A DNA stretch of 64,000 nucleotides, from positions 1,364,001 through 1,428,000 of the forward strand of contig CP050901.1 of assembly GCA_050916095.1 (NCBI GenBank), in the 5' to 3' direction. The position numbers were made by a program, and so were the translations under genes. Below the pieces are notes generated by a model, which saw nothing but the letters and a program-made list of their open reading frames with translations, was not told the DNA's origin and did no database searches. This DNA is from JANPCX01 sp050916095 (lineage in GTDB: Bacteria > Pseudomonadota > Gammaproteobacteria > Burkholderiales > Burkholderiaceae_C). Each line of letters begins with the position of its first letter. Position 1 is the stretch's first letter. Positions 1 to 7,729 of the stretch are shown here, piece by piece.

Positions 1-68
1 AGGGCCACTCAGTAAGGGGCCCTTTCAGGTCCATGGGGGCTGGCGCAAAGCGACGGGTTTGGGTGCGC

Positions 69-590
69 TCAATAACAATTGCGCGGCAAAAACCGTTTGT
101 CGATATTGGTTTTGTCGTTGCCCTTGAGCGTCATGTTGTTCGGCACTTTCCCATTCGAGCAGACCCAAGAAGCTGGAACGACAGGCGCGTCTTCCACGAC
201 AGCGGGCCGAAGCGTCAGGATTTTTCCCTTGATGGCACCGTGGGCACTGTTGCCAAATTGCAGGTGCAAGGCACCGTTCTCCACGGTGACCGAGCTGATG
301 TGGGTGCTGACGATTTTGTCCGCATTGGGCAAACCCGCTGTCGCGTTGTCCAGCGGCATGGTGCGCACGGTGCTGGGTGGCACGTTGGACGTGGCCCAGT
401 AAGTCGCCACCGGACCTTTGGCCACATCGGCGAGTTTGGCGGCTTCAATGATTTGGTCGCGTACCAGCTTGTCGGTGACATTGGGCATGGCCATCATGGC
501 CAAGATGGCGATGATCGCGATGACCACCATCATTTCAATGAGCGTGAATCCGCGAGCGGGGTGGGTGTTGCAACCGGAATTTTTCATCAT
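69..590 (-). CDS. Type IV pilin / prepilin-like protein
   Basis: The 173-residue product starts with a short leader followed by the class III prepilin signature GFTLIEMMVVIAIIAILAMM. PilD-type peptidase would cut after the Gly and methylate the Phe; the hydrophobic helix then anchors or assembles the subunit. The C-terminal part has two cysteines (SWVCSN near residue 143 and RNCY at the end), as in pilins with a disulfide-bounded D-region. It could be a major pilin, a minor pilin or a pseudopilin; no other pilus gene is in view. It begins 31 bp after the DUF3299 gene on the same strand, so it may be the last gene of the zinc operon. The prepilin class is certain, the role is not. Confidence 0.85.
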   Translation of the reverse strand: MMKNSGCNTHPARGFTLIEMMVVIAIIAILAMMAMPNVTDKLVRDQIIEAAKLADVAKGPVATYWATSNVPPSTVRTMPLDNATAGLPNADKIVSTHISSVTVENGALHLQFGNSAHGAIKGKILTLRPAVVEDAPVVPASWVCSNGKVPNNMTLKGNDKTNIDKRFLPRNCY

Positions 591-621
591 GGTCCGATGC
601 TAAGGCACGCCAGCGCGTCCC

Positions 622-1305
622 TCAGCGGGTTGTTTTGTCCGCTTTCTCGACAAACAACTCCACGCCTTGTGCTTGCATGCGGTAGCCGCTCACACCCATG
701 AAGCTGTCATGGCGAAACGCTTTGATGGGCCCTTGAATCCACACCGCATCCATGGACCGCAGGCCACGCACCGGTTGGTTTGGCAGCACATGAATGATTT
801 GGTTGGCCGGTGGCGGTGGGCTGTGTATGCAGGCACCGAAGTAAGGCACGAGCAAAAATTCTTTCATGCCCTCTTTGCTGTCTTCCAAGGGCACCACGTA
901 ACCGGGAATACGGATCAAAGCACCGTCCATCTTGTCGTTGATGGGCGCTTGATCCCACACTTCGCGCATTCGGTTGAGCAAGGCGGTGGCCCTGGGGTCG
1001 CCGTCGTTGAGTATGCCCAAATTCATGCCTTGAAACTCTTTGAGCGGGTTCCAATTGGCGGGGATCAAGTCGTCCCAGGGAATTTCTTTGAACTTGTTTT
1101 TGTCCTTGGCGTTGGGCTCTGCTCTTTTACCGGTCTCTCGGGGCGGTGGCTTGGCCGTGCTGGCTGCGGTCCCTCCCAAGGGATGTGTCAGAACGGGTTG
1201 CGGGCTGTTGGTGGGCGCAGCAGTTTGCGCTTGAGTGGGCAACGCCAGAGAGCCAATGCACAGCAAGAGCAAGCGCCAGCGAACGGGGTGACACAACGAC
1301 CACAT
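622..1305 (-). CDS. DUF3299 periplasmic protein, zinc-cluster associated
   Basis: The product has 227 residues and an N-terminal signal peptide (RWRLLLLCIGSLALPTQAQ), then a Pro/Lys-rich linker and a DUF3299-type domain in the C-terminal half. The hallmark is IPGYVVPLE followed by LLVPYFGACIHSPPPPANQI, whose Cys and His could bind metal. The start is 21 bp after the stop of the FtsX-like permease gene. DUF3299 proteins recur next to ZrgA-type zinc uptake genes, and I infer a periplasmic role in zinc handling. No enzymatic activity can be named from the sequence. Confidence 0.8.
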   Translation of the reverse strand: MWSLCHPVRWRLLLLCIGSLALPTQAQTAAPTNSPQPVLTHPLGGTAASTAKPPPRETGKRAEPNAKDKNKFKEIPWDDLIPANWNPLKEFQGMNLGILNDGDPRATALLNRMREVWDQAPINDKMDGALIRIPGYVVPLEDSKEGMKEFLLVPYFGACIHSPPPPANQIIHVLPNQPVRGLRSMDAVWIQGPIKAFRHDSFMGVSGYRMQAQGVELFVEKADKTTR

Positions 1306-1326
1306 GAATTCATTCCTTCAGCAAAG

Positions 1327-2601
1327 TCAACGCGGACTCAAACCATCGGCCAAGGACAGGCGGTAAGCGCGCCATGCTGGCCACAAACTGGCCACGAGCC
1401 CCGCGACGACAATGGCCAGCAACCAGCCGGCTTGCACAACAGACACTTCGGACCAGCGCAATTGGACACCATAGTGGGACTGCAACCAGGGAGCGCCCAG
1501 GGCCATGAGCAAGGTGGTCAGCAGTGCGCCCGCAGCGACGCCCAACAGCGTGACCCAACTTCCTTCCAGCGCCAACAGCCCCAAGAGGTGCACAGGCTTG
1601 GCTCCCACCGCACGCAGCACGGCGAGTTCGCGGCGTCTTTCATTCAAACCCGCCAGCACCACCGCCACGAGCCCGAGCAAACTCACGACGCCCACCATGA
1701 CAGACATAGCCAGCAGCGCGTTCTCACCTGCGCCCACCACGCTCCACAACTCGTCGAGTGCCACGCCGGGCAACACGGCCATCAGGGGTTCGGCCTCAAA
1801 ACTGTTGACATGGCGCTGCACATTAAAGACCGCAGCGCGGCTTTTGAGACCGACCAAAGCGGCCGTGACTTGTTTGGGCGTCAAGTCAAATTTGCGCGCC
1901 TGTTCGGCGGCGATGGCCATGCCGGGAATGGGTGCACCCCCCGCCCAGTCGAGGTGGATGGCTTCAATCGCCTCCAGGCTGACATGCACCGTGCGGTCGA
2001 CTGGTGTGCCGGTGCGGGCCAGAATGCCCACCACGGTGAAAGGCTTGTCGGCGTGTTCGCTGTTGATTGGTCCCGTGCCTGCGCCGTGGGTGAGGGTGAT
2101 TTTCTGACCCAAGGTGTAGCCCAGCGCTTGGGCCACCTCGGCGCCAACGACAGCGTCGTACAGGCCGTCCAGCGTGCCGCTGAAAGCCTTGCCTTCTCTG
2201 AAGACAAGAGCTTGTTGGTCACCGTATAAAAAATGCTGGAAGTAGGCGGCTGTGGTGCCCAGCACCGGAAACCCTCTGTGCGAATCACCGAGTGACAGCG
2301 GCACCACCCAGCGTACAGCCCGGTGTTGGGCCAAAGACTCCACGCTGCTGTAGTTGATGTTGTTCGTGGCGCTGCCGACACGAAACACGCTGTAGAGCAT
2401 GAGTGGCACCGCCCCGGTTCGCGCACCCACAATCAAATCGGTGCCGCTCACGGCTTGCAAAAAGCTGCTGCGCATGTCGCTGCGCACACGTTCAAAGGCC
2501 AGCAACAAACTGGTGGACAAGGCGATGCACACCAGCACCCACACCAAGGTGGTGCGGCGGCTCCAACTGCTGCGCAGCGCCAAGGTGAAGAGCGGGCTCA
2601 T
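1327..2601 (-). CDS. FtsX/MacB-type ABC transporter permease
   Basis: The 424-residue inner-membrane protein has one TM helix near residues 18-36, a large periplasmic domain (about 40-280), and three C-terminal TM helices (about 290-320, 340-370, 390-415), the FtsX/LolC/MacB topology. The conserved GLNERRRELAVLRAVGA segment before the third helix supports this. The start ATG overlaps the stop of the ATPase gene by 4 bp, so the two probably form one transporter. With the ZrgA-like protein next door, the complex probably serves zinc acquisition rather than lipoprotein release, although a MacB-like job cannot be excluded. Confidence 0.88.
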   Translation of the reverse strand: MSPLFTLALRSSWSRRTTLVWVLVCIALSTSLLLAFERVRSDMRSSFLQAVSGTDLIVGARTGAVPLMLYSVFRVGSATNNINYSSVESLAQHRAVRWVVPLSLGDSHRGFPVLGTTAAYFQHFLYGDQQALVFREGKAFSGTLDGLYDAVVGAEVAQALGYTLGQKITLTHGAGTGPINSEHADKPFTVVGILARTGTPVDRTVHVSLEAIEAIHLDWAGGAPIPGMAIAAEQARKFDLTPKQVTAALVGLKSRAAVFNVQRHVNSFEAEPLMAVLPGVALDELWSVVGAGENALLAMSVMVGVVSLLGLVAVVLAGLNERRRELAVLRAVGAKPVHLLGLLALEGSWVTLLGVAAGALLTTLLMALGAPWLQSHYGVQLRWSEVSVVQAGWLLAIVVAGLVASLWPAWRAYRLSLADGLSPR

Positions 2602-3296
2602 GCATCGATCTTCGTCGTGGCCTGGTTTAACTCGGGCAATGAGATTTTTTCGTCAAAGCCCTCCGCCAAACGTTCATCATGGCTCACAAAAATCAATGTG
2701 CTGCCGTGTTGGCGGCATTGGTCGCGCAGCAAATCCATGAACTGGTCGCGCCGTGCCGCGTCGAGCGCCGAGGTGGGCTCGTCGGCAATCACCAAGTCGG
2801 GTCGTCCCATCAGCGCACGCGCTGCGGCCACACGCTGTTGCTGCCCGACTGAGAGTTCATTGGCGGCTTGCTCCCAAACCGAAGACGGCAAGCCCATGTG
2901 GGCCAAGAGTTGTTCAGCTTGTTGCACCGCACTGCCGCAAGCCGCCACGGCCTGCTGAGCCCGGCGTTTGGAGAAACGGCAGGGCAGCAGCACGTTGTCG
3001 CGCACGCTCAAATAGGGCAGCAGATTGAACTGCTGGAAGATGTAGCCCACGTGGTCGGCCCGAAAACTGTCACGCTGGCTGGCAGAGCGTCTTTGCCAGT
3101 CTTGGGCCAGCACCTCCACGACGCCCGCTTGTGGCAGCAGCACACCCGCCAACAAACCGAGCAAGGTGCTTTTACCGCAGCCGCTGTCGCCGAACAAAAA
3201 AACATGGCGTCCGGATTGGATGCGCAGGCTTTCAATCGCCAGCACATCGCGTTGGCTGGTCCGCCAGCGGTAGCGCAGTTGCTGAATGTGGATCAC
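2598..3296 (-). CDS. ABC transporter ATP-binding protein (zinc-cluster MacB/LolD type)
   Basis: The 232-residue ATPase has Walker A GDSGCGKST (about residues 36-44), a Q-loop FQQFN, signature ELSVGQQQR, Walker B LVIADEP and the switch His in FVSHDE. It belongs to the LolD/MacB family that pairs with FtsX-type permeases. Its start overlaps the ZrgA-like gene stop (3293-3296) and its own stop overlaps the permease start (2598-2601), which points to translational coupling of all three genes. It is distinct from ZnuC at 6165-6920 and from LolD at 16063-16752. Confidence 0.9.
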   Translation of the reverse strand: MIHIQQLRYRWRTSQRDVLAIESLRIQSGRHVFLFGDSGCGKSTLLGLLAGVLLPQAGVVEVLAQDWQRRSASQRDSFRADHVGYIFQQFNLLPYLSVRDNVLLPCRFSKRRAQQAVAACGSAVQQAEQLLAHMGLPSSVWEQAANELSVGQQQRVAAARALMGRPDLVIADEPTSALDAARRDQFMDLLRDQCRQHGSTLIFVSHDERLAEGFDEKISLPELNQATTKIDA

Positions 3297-3838
3297 TTGT
3301 CTCTCGTCAGCAGCAAGGGGCTGGGGCCGCTTTGGCTGCCGCGTCGCAAGGTGCGTTTGATTTGACCGGCCGGTGTGGCGGCTTGAACGTCGATGCGCTT
3401 CATGTTGGGGAAGGTGCCAAAGAGAGCCACGTCAATTTGGCGCACTTTGCTCGTGTCTTGGCACTCAAAAATGAATTCGCCGTCCAAGTCGCCATGCCCG
3501 GATTTGTCGGCCACCGGGGCCGCCACACCCACGCCGATGACGGGCGCCATCAAGGTGGTTTTGCTCAAGGTGCAAGCGGCGGCGGCATCGACCTTGAACA
3601 ACTTTTCGGCCGCTTGCAACTGCGCGACGGCTGCATCTACTTTCGCTTTTTCGGCGGCGTTTTTGGGGGCGCGCTCGAAACCCACGATGCCGTCCAGCGG
3701 AGACTCCAGGGCGATGGTGAGCTGTTTTCCTTCCACGGTGACGTTGAGTTTGACGGCACCGTGTTCATGGGCTTTGCCGGCCCAAACGACCAAGGGCAGC
3801 ATCAATGTAGAAGCGACAAAGAGCAGGTGTTTTTTCAT
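3293..3838 (-). CDS. zrgA: ZrgA-like zinc uptake protein (DUF2796)
   Basis: The open frame extends upstream, but the gene starts at MKKHLLFVA, giving 181 residues with a typical signal peptide ending WAGKA. Features of the DUF2796/ZrgA family are HEHGAVKLNVTVEGKQLTI at the mature N-terminus, a central charged helix (APKNAAEKAKVDAAV), the acidic/His segment KSGHGDLDGEFIFEC, and an ending with LFGTFPNMKRIDVQ. ZrgA belongs to the Zur regulon of Vibrio cholerae. The gene begins 20 bp after znuA and overlaps the ABC ATPase gene by 4 bp. It probably delivers zinc to, or works with, the FtsX-type transporter. The symbol is assigned by family resemblance only. Confidence 0.8.
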   Translation of the reverse strand: MKKHLLFVASTLMLPLVVWAGKAHEHGAVKLNVTVEGKQLTIALESPLDGIVGFERAPKNAAEKAKVDAAVAQLQAAEKLFKVDAAAACTLSKTTLMAPVIGVGVAAPVADKSGHGDLDGEFIFECQDTSKVRQIDVALFGTFPNMKRIDVQAATPAGQIKRTLRRGSQSGPSPLLLTRDK

Positions 3839-3858
3839 GGCGATCTCCGTTGAACGTC

Positions 3859-4758
3859 TCAGGGTTTGGAACGCAGCGCAGTGACCAATTGTTTGAGGTT
3901 GTGCGCATACAGCTTGAGGTAGGTGTCGGCCTCGGTGCCAGGTAGAGACAGCGCATCCGAGTACAAAGTTCCGCCCACCACCGCACCGGTCTCTTTGGCG
4001 ATGCGGTCGATCAAGCGGCGGTCGGTGATGTTCTCTACAAACAAGGCCCGTGCTTGTTTGTTTTTGATTTGGCGGATGGCAGCGGCCACGGTGCTGGCCG
4101 AGGCGTCGCTGCTGGTGTTCCACCCCTGGGGTGCAATGAAAGTGATGTTGTAGGCCTCGCCCAAGTAGGCAAAAGCATCGTGTGAGGTGATGACGCGGCG
4201 CTGGCCCTCTGGAACTGCGGCGAGCTGTGCGCGGGCGTCCTCATCCAACGCTTTGAGTTTTTGGCTGTAGCTGGAGGCGCGTGCCGCAATGGCTGCGGCT
4301 TGGTCGGGGCGCGCGAGTGACAACGCGTTGGCAATGTTTTTCACATAGGTTTGCGCATGCTCCAGGCTTTGCCAGGCATGCGGGTCAGCGGAGGTGCGTA
4401 CCAAGCGGGGTTGGATGCCGGTGGTCGCCACCACCACTGAGCCTTTGTAGCCCGAGGACTTCACCAAACGGTCCATCCAGCCTTCAAACCTCAGGCCGTT
4501 GACGACCACGAGGTCGGCCGCTTTTAAACGCAAGGCGTCTTTGGGTGTGGGTTCAAACACATGGGCGTCGGCATTGGCCGCCACCAAACTCGTGACCACC
4601 GCGACATCGCCCGCAATCTCACGGGTGATGTCTGCGAGGATAGAAAAGCTGGCCACGACTTGCAGCGGTTTGATGTCAGCGGCTTGGCTGTGCAGGCTGT
4701 GGAAAAGAGCGGCCAACGCGATCAGCCACGGCAGGGAAAAACGACGATTCATTTGCAT
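3859..4758 (-). CDS. znuA: Zinc ABC transporter, periplasmic binding protein ZnuA
   Basis: This is a 299-residue cluster-9 solute-binding protein. I chose the start MQMNRRFSLPW because it yields a standard signal peptide ending SQAADIK; MNRRF two codons later is equally possible. The family pattern is present: VVASFSILADITREIAGD, then the metal-binding His in ANADAHVFEPTP, His in SADPHAWQS, His in VITSHDAFAYLG and the acidic C-terminal site GGTLYSDAL. The long His/Asp loop of many ZnuA proteins is nearly absent, so specificity (zinc or manganese) rests on the neighbouring zur. It lies 26 bp downstream of znuB. Confidence 0.9.
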   Translation of the reverse strand: MQMNRRFSLPWLIALAALFHSLHSQAADIKPLQVVASFSILADITREIAGDVAVVTSLVAANADAHVFEPTPKDALRLKAADLVVVNGLRFEGWMDRLVKSSGYKGSVVVATTGIQPRLVRTSADPHAWQSLEHAQTYVKNIANALSLARPDQAAAIAARASSYSQKLKALDEDARAQLAAVPEGQRRVITSHDAFAYLGEAYNITFIAPQGWNTSSDASASTVAAAIRQIKNKQARALFVENITDRRLIDRIAKETGAVVGGTLYSDALSLPGTEADTYLKLYAHNLKQLVTALRSKP

Positions 4759-4784
4759 GTTGTTGAGGTAAGTTTTGATTGAGT

Positions 4785-5660
4785 TCACGCCACACGGTGT
4801 GCCCGCTGCACCAAACTTCTGCTGAGCCAGCTGTCGCGGCGACCGACCAAGAGCGAGGCGATGTAAAAGCCGCCCGCCCACATCACGATGCAAGGCCCGG
4901 ACGGTAGATCAAAGTGGTAGGACAGCAGCAACCCACCCCAGCCACTGAGCATGGCCATCAGCGCCGCGACCAGGGATTGGGGCCCCAAGCCCACCACCCA
5001 AAAGCGCGCTGCGGTGGCGGGCAACATCATCAATCCCACGGCCATCAAGGTGCCCAGGGCTTGGAAACCCGCCACGAGATTGAGCACCACCAGCACCAAG
5101 AAACCCAGGTGCACCAAAGCGCCGGGTCCGCCCACGTTGCGCAAGAAGCCGGGGTCGAAACACTCCACCACCAAAGGCCGCAGCATCACTGCCAGTGCCA
5201 GCAAGGTGAAGGACGACACGCCAGCGACCAGGTAGAGCGATTGATCGTCCACCGCCAGTATGCTGCCGAAGAGCACATGCATCAAATCCACCGGACTGCC
5301 GTGGGTAGAAATGATCATCACCCCCGCCGCGAGCGCGATCAAATAGAAGGCTGCAAAACTGGCGTCTTCTCGCTGCGACGTCACGCGCGTGACCCAGCCT
5401 GCCAGCAGTGCCACCAATAGCGCAGCGATGAAGCCACCTCCGCCCATGGCCACCAACGAAAACCCCGCCAGTGCAAAACCGACTGCTGCACCGGGCAGCA
5501 GGGCATGCGCCATTGCGTCCCCCATCAAACTCATGCGGCGCAGTACCAAGAGTGTGCCTATGGGCGCACTGCCCAGCCCCAAGGCCAAGGTGGCGACCAA
5601 GGCGCGGCGCATGAAGCCGAACTCGACGAAGGGTTGGACGAGGGCGTCAAAGAAGGTCAT
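4785..5660 (-). CDS. znuB: Zinc ABC transporter permease ZnuB
   Basis: From the start MTFFDALVQPF the product is a 291-residue ABC-3 family permease with about eight TM helices. The segment MGDAMAHALLPGAAVGFALAG is the conserved ABC-3 motif. The start codon overlaps the GNAT gene stop by 4 bp (5657-5660), which supports this start over the longer open frame reaching 5948. It should form the inner-membrane channel with ZnuC and ZnuA. Confidence 0.92.
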   Translation of the reverse strand: MTFFDALVQPFVEFGFMRRALVATLALGLGSAPIGTLLVLRRMSLMGDAMAHALLPGAAVGFALAGFSLVAMGGGGFIAALLVALLAGWVTRVTSQREDASFAAFYLIALAAGVMIISTHGSPVDLMHVLFGSILAVDDQSLYLVAGVSSFTLLALAVMLRPLVVECFDPGFLRNVGGPGALVHLGFLVLVVLNLVAGFQALGTLMAVGLMMLPATAARFWVVGLGPQSLVAALMAMLSGWGGLLLSYHFDLPSGPCIVMWAGGFYIASLLVGRRDSWLSRSLVQRAHRVA

Positions 5661-6133
5661 GGCCGCGTCGGTGCCGCCGCATCGGGTGCGCCGGTGCGTT
5701 TGTTGTAGGTGAAAAAAACCTCGTCGCGTACCCAACCCATGGATTCGTACAGCCGCTGTGCCGAGTGGTTGGTCTTGGCCGTGGTGAGGTCCAAACGTAG
5801 TACGCCTTGGGCCGCAGCATGCTCCTCGGCAGCCCGTAGCAAGGCCTTGGCAACGCCACCACGCCTTGCAGTAGGGGCGACGAATAAGTCGTACAACACG
5901 TAGATGGGGGTTGCATCCACCGAGCAGAAAGTGGGGTAAAGCTGGCAAAAGCCAAGCGCCTGGCCGTGTTCGTCCTGCGCCAGCAAGATGACCGATTCCT
6001 GCCGTTGCAAGCGGTCACGGATGAATTGACGTGCCAGCGGCAGGTCGGCGGCTTGTTCGTAGAAGCAGCGGTAGGCGCTGAACAGTGGCGCGATCAAGTC
6101 CACGTCTTGCAATTGGGCGGGGCGGATGTGCAT
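5657..6133 (-). CDS. GNAT family N-acetyltransferase
   Basis: The 158-residue protein has the GNAT fold: IRPAQLQDVDLIAPLFSAYR at the N-terminus, the core strand YVLYDLFVAPTARRGGVAKAL with an R-x-G-G-x-A acetyl-CoA loop, and a C-terminal LDLTTAKTNHSAQRLYESMGW. Its substrate is unknown. It sits between znuC (31 bp upstream) and znuB (4-bp overlap), so it is co-translated with the transporter, which is unusual. A housekeeping acetyltransferase caught in the operon and a zinc-related role are both possible. Confidence 0.88.
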   Translation of the reverse strand: MHIRPAQLQDVDLIAPLFSAYRCFYEQAADLPLARQFIRDRLQRQESVILLAQDEHGQALGFCQLYPTFCSVDATPIYVLYDLFVAPTARRGGVAKALLRAAEEHAAAQGVLRLDLTTAKTNHSAQRLYESMGWVRDEVFFTYNKRTGAPDAAAPTRP

Positions 6134-6164
6134 GGTGCGAGGTTGGCGATTGAAATGGCGCGGA

Positions 6165-6920
6165 TTATGTGACGGCAGTTACAGGCAAGTCGCACCAGTC
6201 TGCGTGGTTGTCCCAGTGCAGGGAAATCTCCCGCGCCCGCGCCAGATGCTGTGGGCTCAGCGCCTCGCCCGTGGGGCCCCAGGCCACTGCTTCGCGGGCC
6301 AGCAGCAGGGCGTCTGGAAAATGGGTGCGAACCTGGGCCAGGTCGTGCAGCACAGCCACGATGGTGCGGCCCTCGGCGTGCCACCGTTGCACCAAGGCCA
6401 GCAAGTCGGCACAGGTGCGCTCGTCAATGGCGGTGAAGGGTTCGTCCAGCAAGATGGCTGGGGCGTCTTGCAACAACAGCCGTGCAAACAGCAAGCGCTG
6501 AAACTGACCCACCGACATTTCATTCACCCAACGGTCTTCAAAGCCTGACAAGCCCACGGCCGCCAAGGCCTGCCATGCTTGCTCGCGTTGCGCAGCGCTG
6601 GCACCTGACCACCAGTGCAAACGACCCCAATGCCCGAGCAGCGCAACGTCGATGACCCGCACCGGAAAGCTGCGGTCGATCTGGGACTGCTGGGGCAGGT
6701 AGGCAATGCGGCCCTTGAGGTCGTCGGCGATATCGATGCGCCCACTGGCTGCAGGCAAGCGGCCCACCATCGCATCCAACAAACTGCTCTTGCCCGCGCC
6801 ATTGGGGCCGACCACAGCGGTGAGCGAACCGCGTGCAAATTGGCCGCTCAGGTGGTGCACGGCAGGGTGGCGGCTGTAGGTGACCGTGAGGTCGTGCAAG
6901 GTGATGGCTGAAGTTGTCAT
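6165..6920 (-). CDS. znuC: Zinc ABC transporter ATP-binding protein ZnuC
   Basis: The 251-residue ATPase carries Walker A GPNGAGKSS, the Q-loop LPQQSQID, the signature EMSVGQFQR, Walker B AILLDEP and the switch His in VLHDLAQV. It is closest in pattern to the manganese/zinc (ZnuC/MntB) branch. The start overlaps the stop of the His-rich gene (6917-6920). It energises ZnuB, which is two genes downstream. Confidence 0.92.
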   Translation of the reverse strand: MTTSAITLHDLTVTYSRHPAVHHLSGQFARGSLTAVVGPNGAGKSSLLDAMVGRLPAASGRIDIADDLKGRIAYLPQQSQIDRSFPVRVIDVALLGHWGRLHWWSGASAAQREQAWQALAAVGLSGFEDRWVNEMSVGQFQRLLFARLLLQDAPAILLDEPFTAIDERTCADLLALVQRWHAEGRTIVAVLHDLAQVRTHFPDALLLAREAVAWGPTGEALSPQHLARAREISLHWDNHADWCDLPVTAVT

Positions 6921-7264
6921 GGTTCTAATCCATCACGGCCCCAGGCCACCGCCAGCCACAACAAGGCCATCAAAGCCAAAGCACCCAACGCGCGGTTGAA
7001 GCTGCTCGTCATTAACAAGCCACTGCCGACAGGCCCGCCAACATGCCCGTCATTCCCGCGAAGGCGGGAATCCAGTCGGTGGTGGAGCGTTGCGCCGTGG
7101 GAGCTGTGAGGCGCTGCCCCTGGATTCCCGCCTTCGCGGGAATGACGGTGGTGGTGCGTGGTCGCAGAACCGCTTGAAGTCGCAACTGGCGTTGGGTGTT
7201 CGTGCGCTTCATGCCCATGGGCATGTTGATCTTCATACGCGTGGTCGTGGTCATGTGGGTTCAT
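6917..7264 (-). CDS. Histidine-rich single-pass membrane protein of the zinc operon
   Basis: The start MNPHDHDHAYEDQ is chosen because its ATG overlaps the zur stop codon (7261-7264). The product has 115 residues. The N-terminal half is extremely His/Asp/Glu-rich (HDHDHAYEDQHAHGHEAHEH, later HHHRH), which suits zinc chelation; the C-terminus is one predicted TM helix (LGALALMALLWLAVAWG). Residues about 41-82 are encoded by two facing dRS3-like repeats and the DNA between them, giving HSREGGNPG and DSRLRGNDGH; the frame stays open through both. The stop overlaps znuC. No family is recognised; a membrane-tethered zinc buffer or chaperone is an inference from composition and position. Confidence 0.72.
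   Translation of the reverse strand: MNPHDHDHAYEDQHAHGHEAHEHPTPVATSSGSATTHHHRHSREGGNPGAAPHSSHGATLHHRLDSRLRGNDGHVGGPVGSGLLMTSSFNRALGALALMALLWLAVAWGRDGLEP
7052..7143. repeat. Facing pair of dRS3-like repeats (NIME-like element)
   Basis: Two 20-bp repeats of the form ATTCCC-N8-GGGAAT lie at 7052-7071 (attcccgcgaaggcgggaat) and 7124-7143 (attcccgccttcgcgggaat). They face each other and enclose about 52 bp. The match extends on the outer side (GTC/GAC) and the inner side (CCAG/CTGG). The layout equals the dRS3-flanked intergenic mosaic elements of Neisseria, but here it lies inside a coding region and is translated in frame. Confidence 0.85.
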
Positions 7265-7710
7265 GCTGCGCTCGCTACACATGCAGGGCAGCGCCCGTGC
7301 AAGGTCAGGTCGTGGCGTTGCACTTCATAGCCACGGGGTACCAATTTCTCCATGCCACCGGGGCAGGCATGCAAAGGAAACACCTGCTCGCAGGCCACGC
7401 AGTGGAAGTGATGGTGGTGGGCGCGCGCACCCTTGTGTTGGCCCGCAGGTAAGGCAATGACGCGCCGCCCGGCACTTGATGCAGGTGGTGTCAAATGGGA
7501 TGCTTCAAAACGAGGCGCTTGCCCAGGCAGTTGCACACGGATCAAGCGCTCTTGCGCATGCAAGTTTTTGAGTTGCCGGTAGACCGTCGATAAATTGATA
7601 CTGGGCACCACATGCCGCGCTAAAGCCAAAACCTCCTGCGGACTCAGCGACCGCCCGCTGTCCGCAATGACTTGCATCACGGCACGTTGTTGGCGGGTTT
7701 GGCGTTCCAT
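7261..7710 (-). CDS. zur: Fur-family zinc uptake regulator Zur
   Basis: From MERQTRQQRAVM the product has 149 residues; MHPMERQ, three codons earlier, is an alternative start. It shows the Fur winged-helix (SLSPQEVLALARHVVPSINL then STVYRQLKNLH) and the C-terminal dimerisation domain with HHHHFHCVACEQVFPLHAC and a final CPAC, i.e. two CxxC pairs for structural zinc. The product is Zur rather than Fur because it heads a znu cluster. Its stop overlaps the His-rich gene. A perfect palindrome just upstream (7730-7743) suggests autoregulation of the whole cluster. Confidence 0.88.
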   Translation of the reverse strand: MERQTRQQRAVMQVIADSGRSLSPQEVLALARHVVPSINLSTVYRQLKNLHAQERLIRVQLPGQAPRFEASHLTPPASSAGRRVIALPAGQHKGARAHHHHFHCVACEQVFPLHACPGGMEKLVPRGYEVQRHDLTLHGRCPACVASAA

Positions 7711-7729
7711 GGGGTGCATTATTGCAAAT

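Noticed and set aside
1..28. A short stem agggcc/ggccct at the left edge as terminator of the pilin gene
   Set aside because: The window begins here, so the expected T run on the minus strand cannot be seen.
667..2229. A 520-codon open frame on the plus strand opposite the DUF3299 and permease genes, and similar long frames at 13423-14817 and 19629-20978
   Set aside because: They lie antisense to genes with clear family motifs; their translations are low-complexity and rich in His, Gln and Arg, as expected from high-GC shadow frames.
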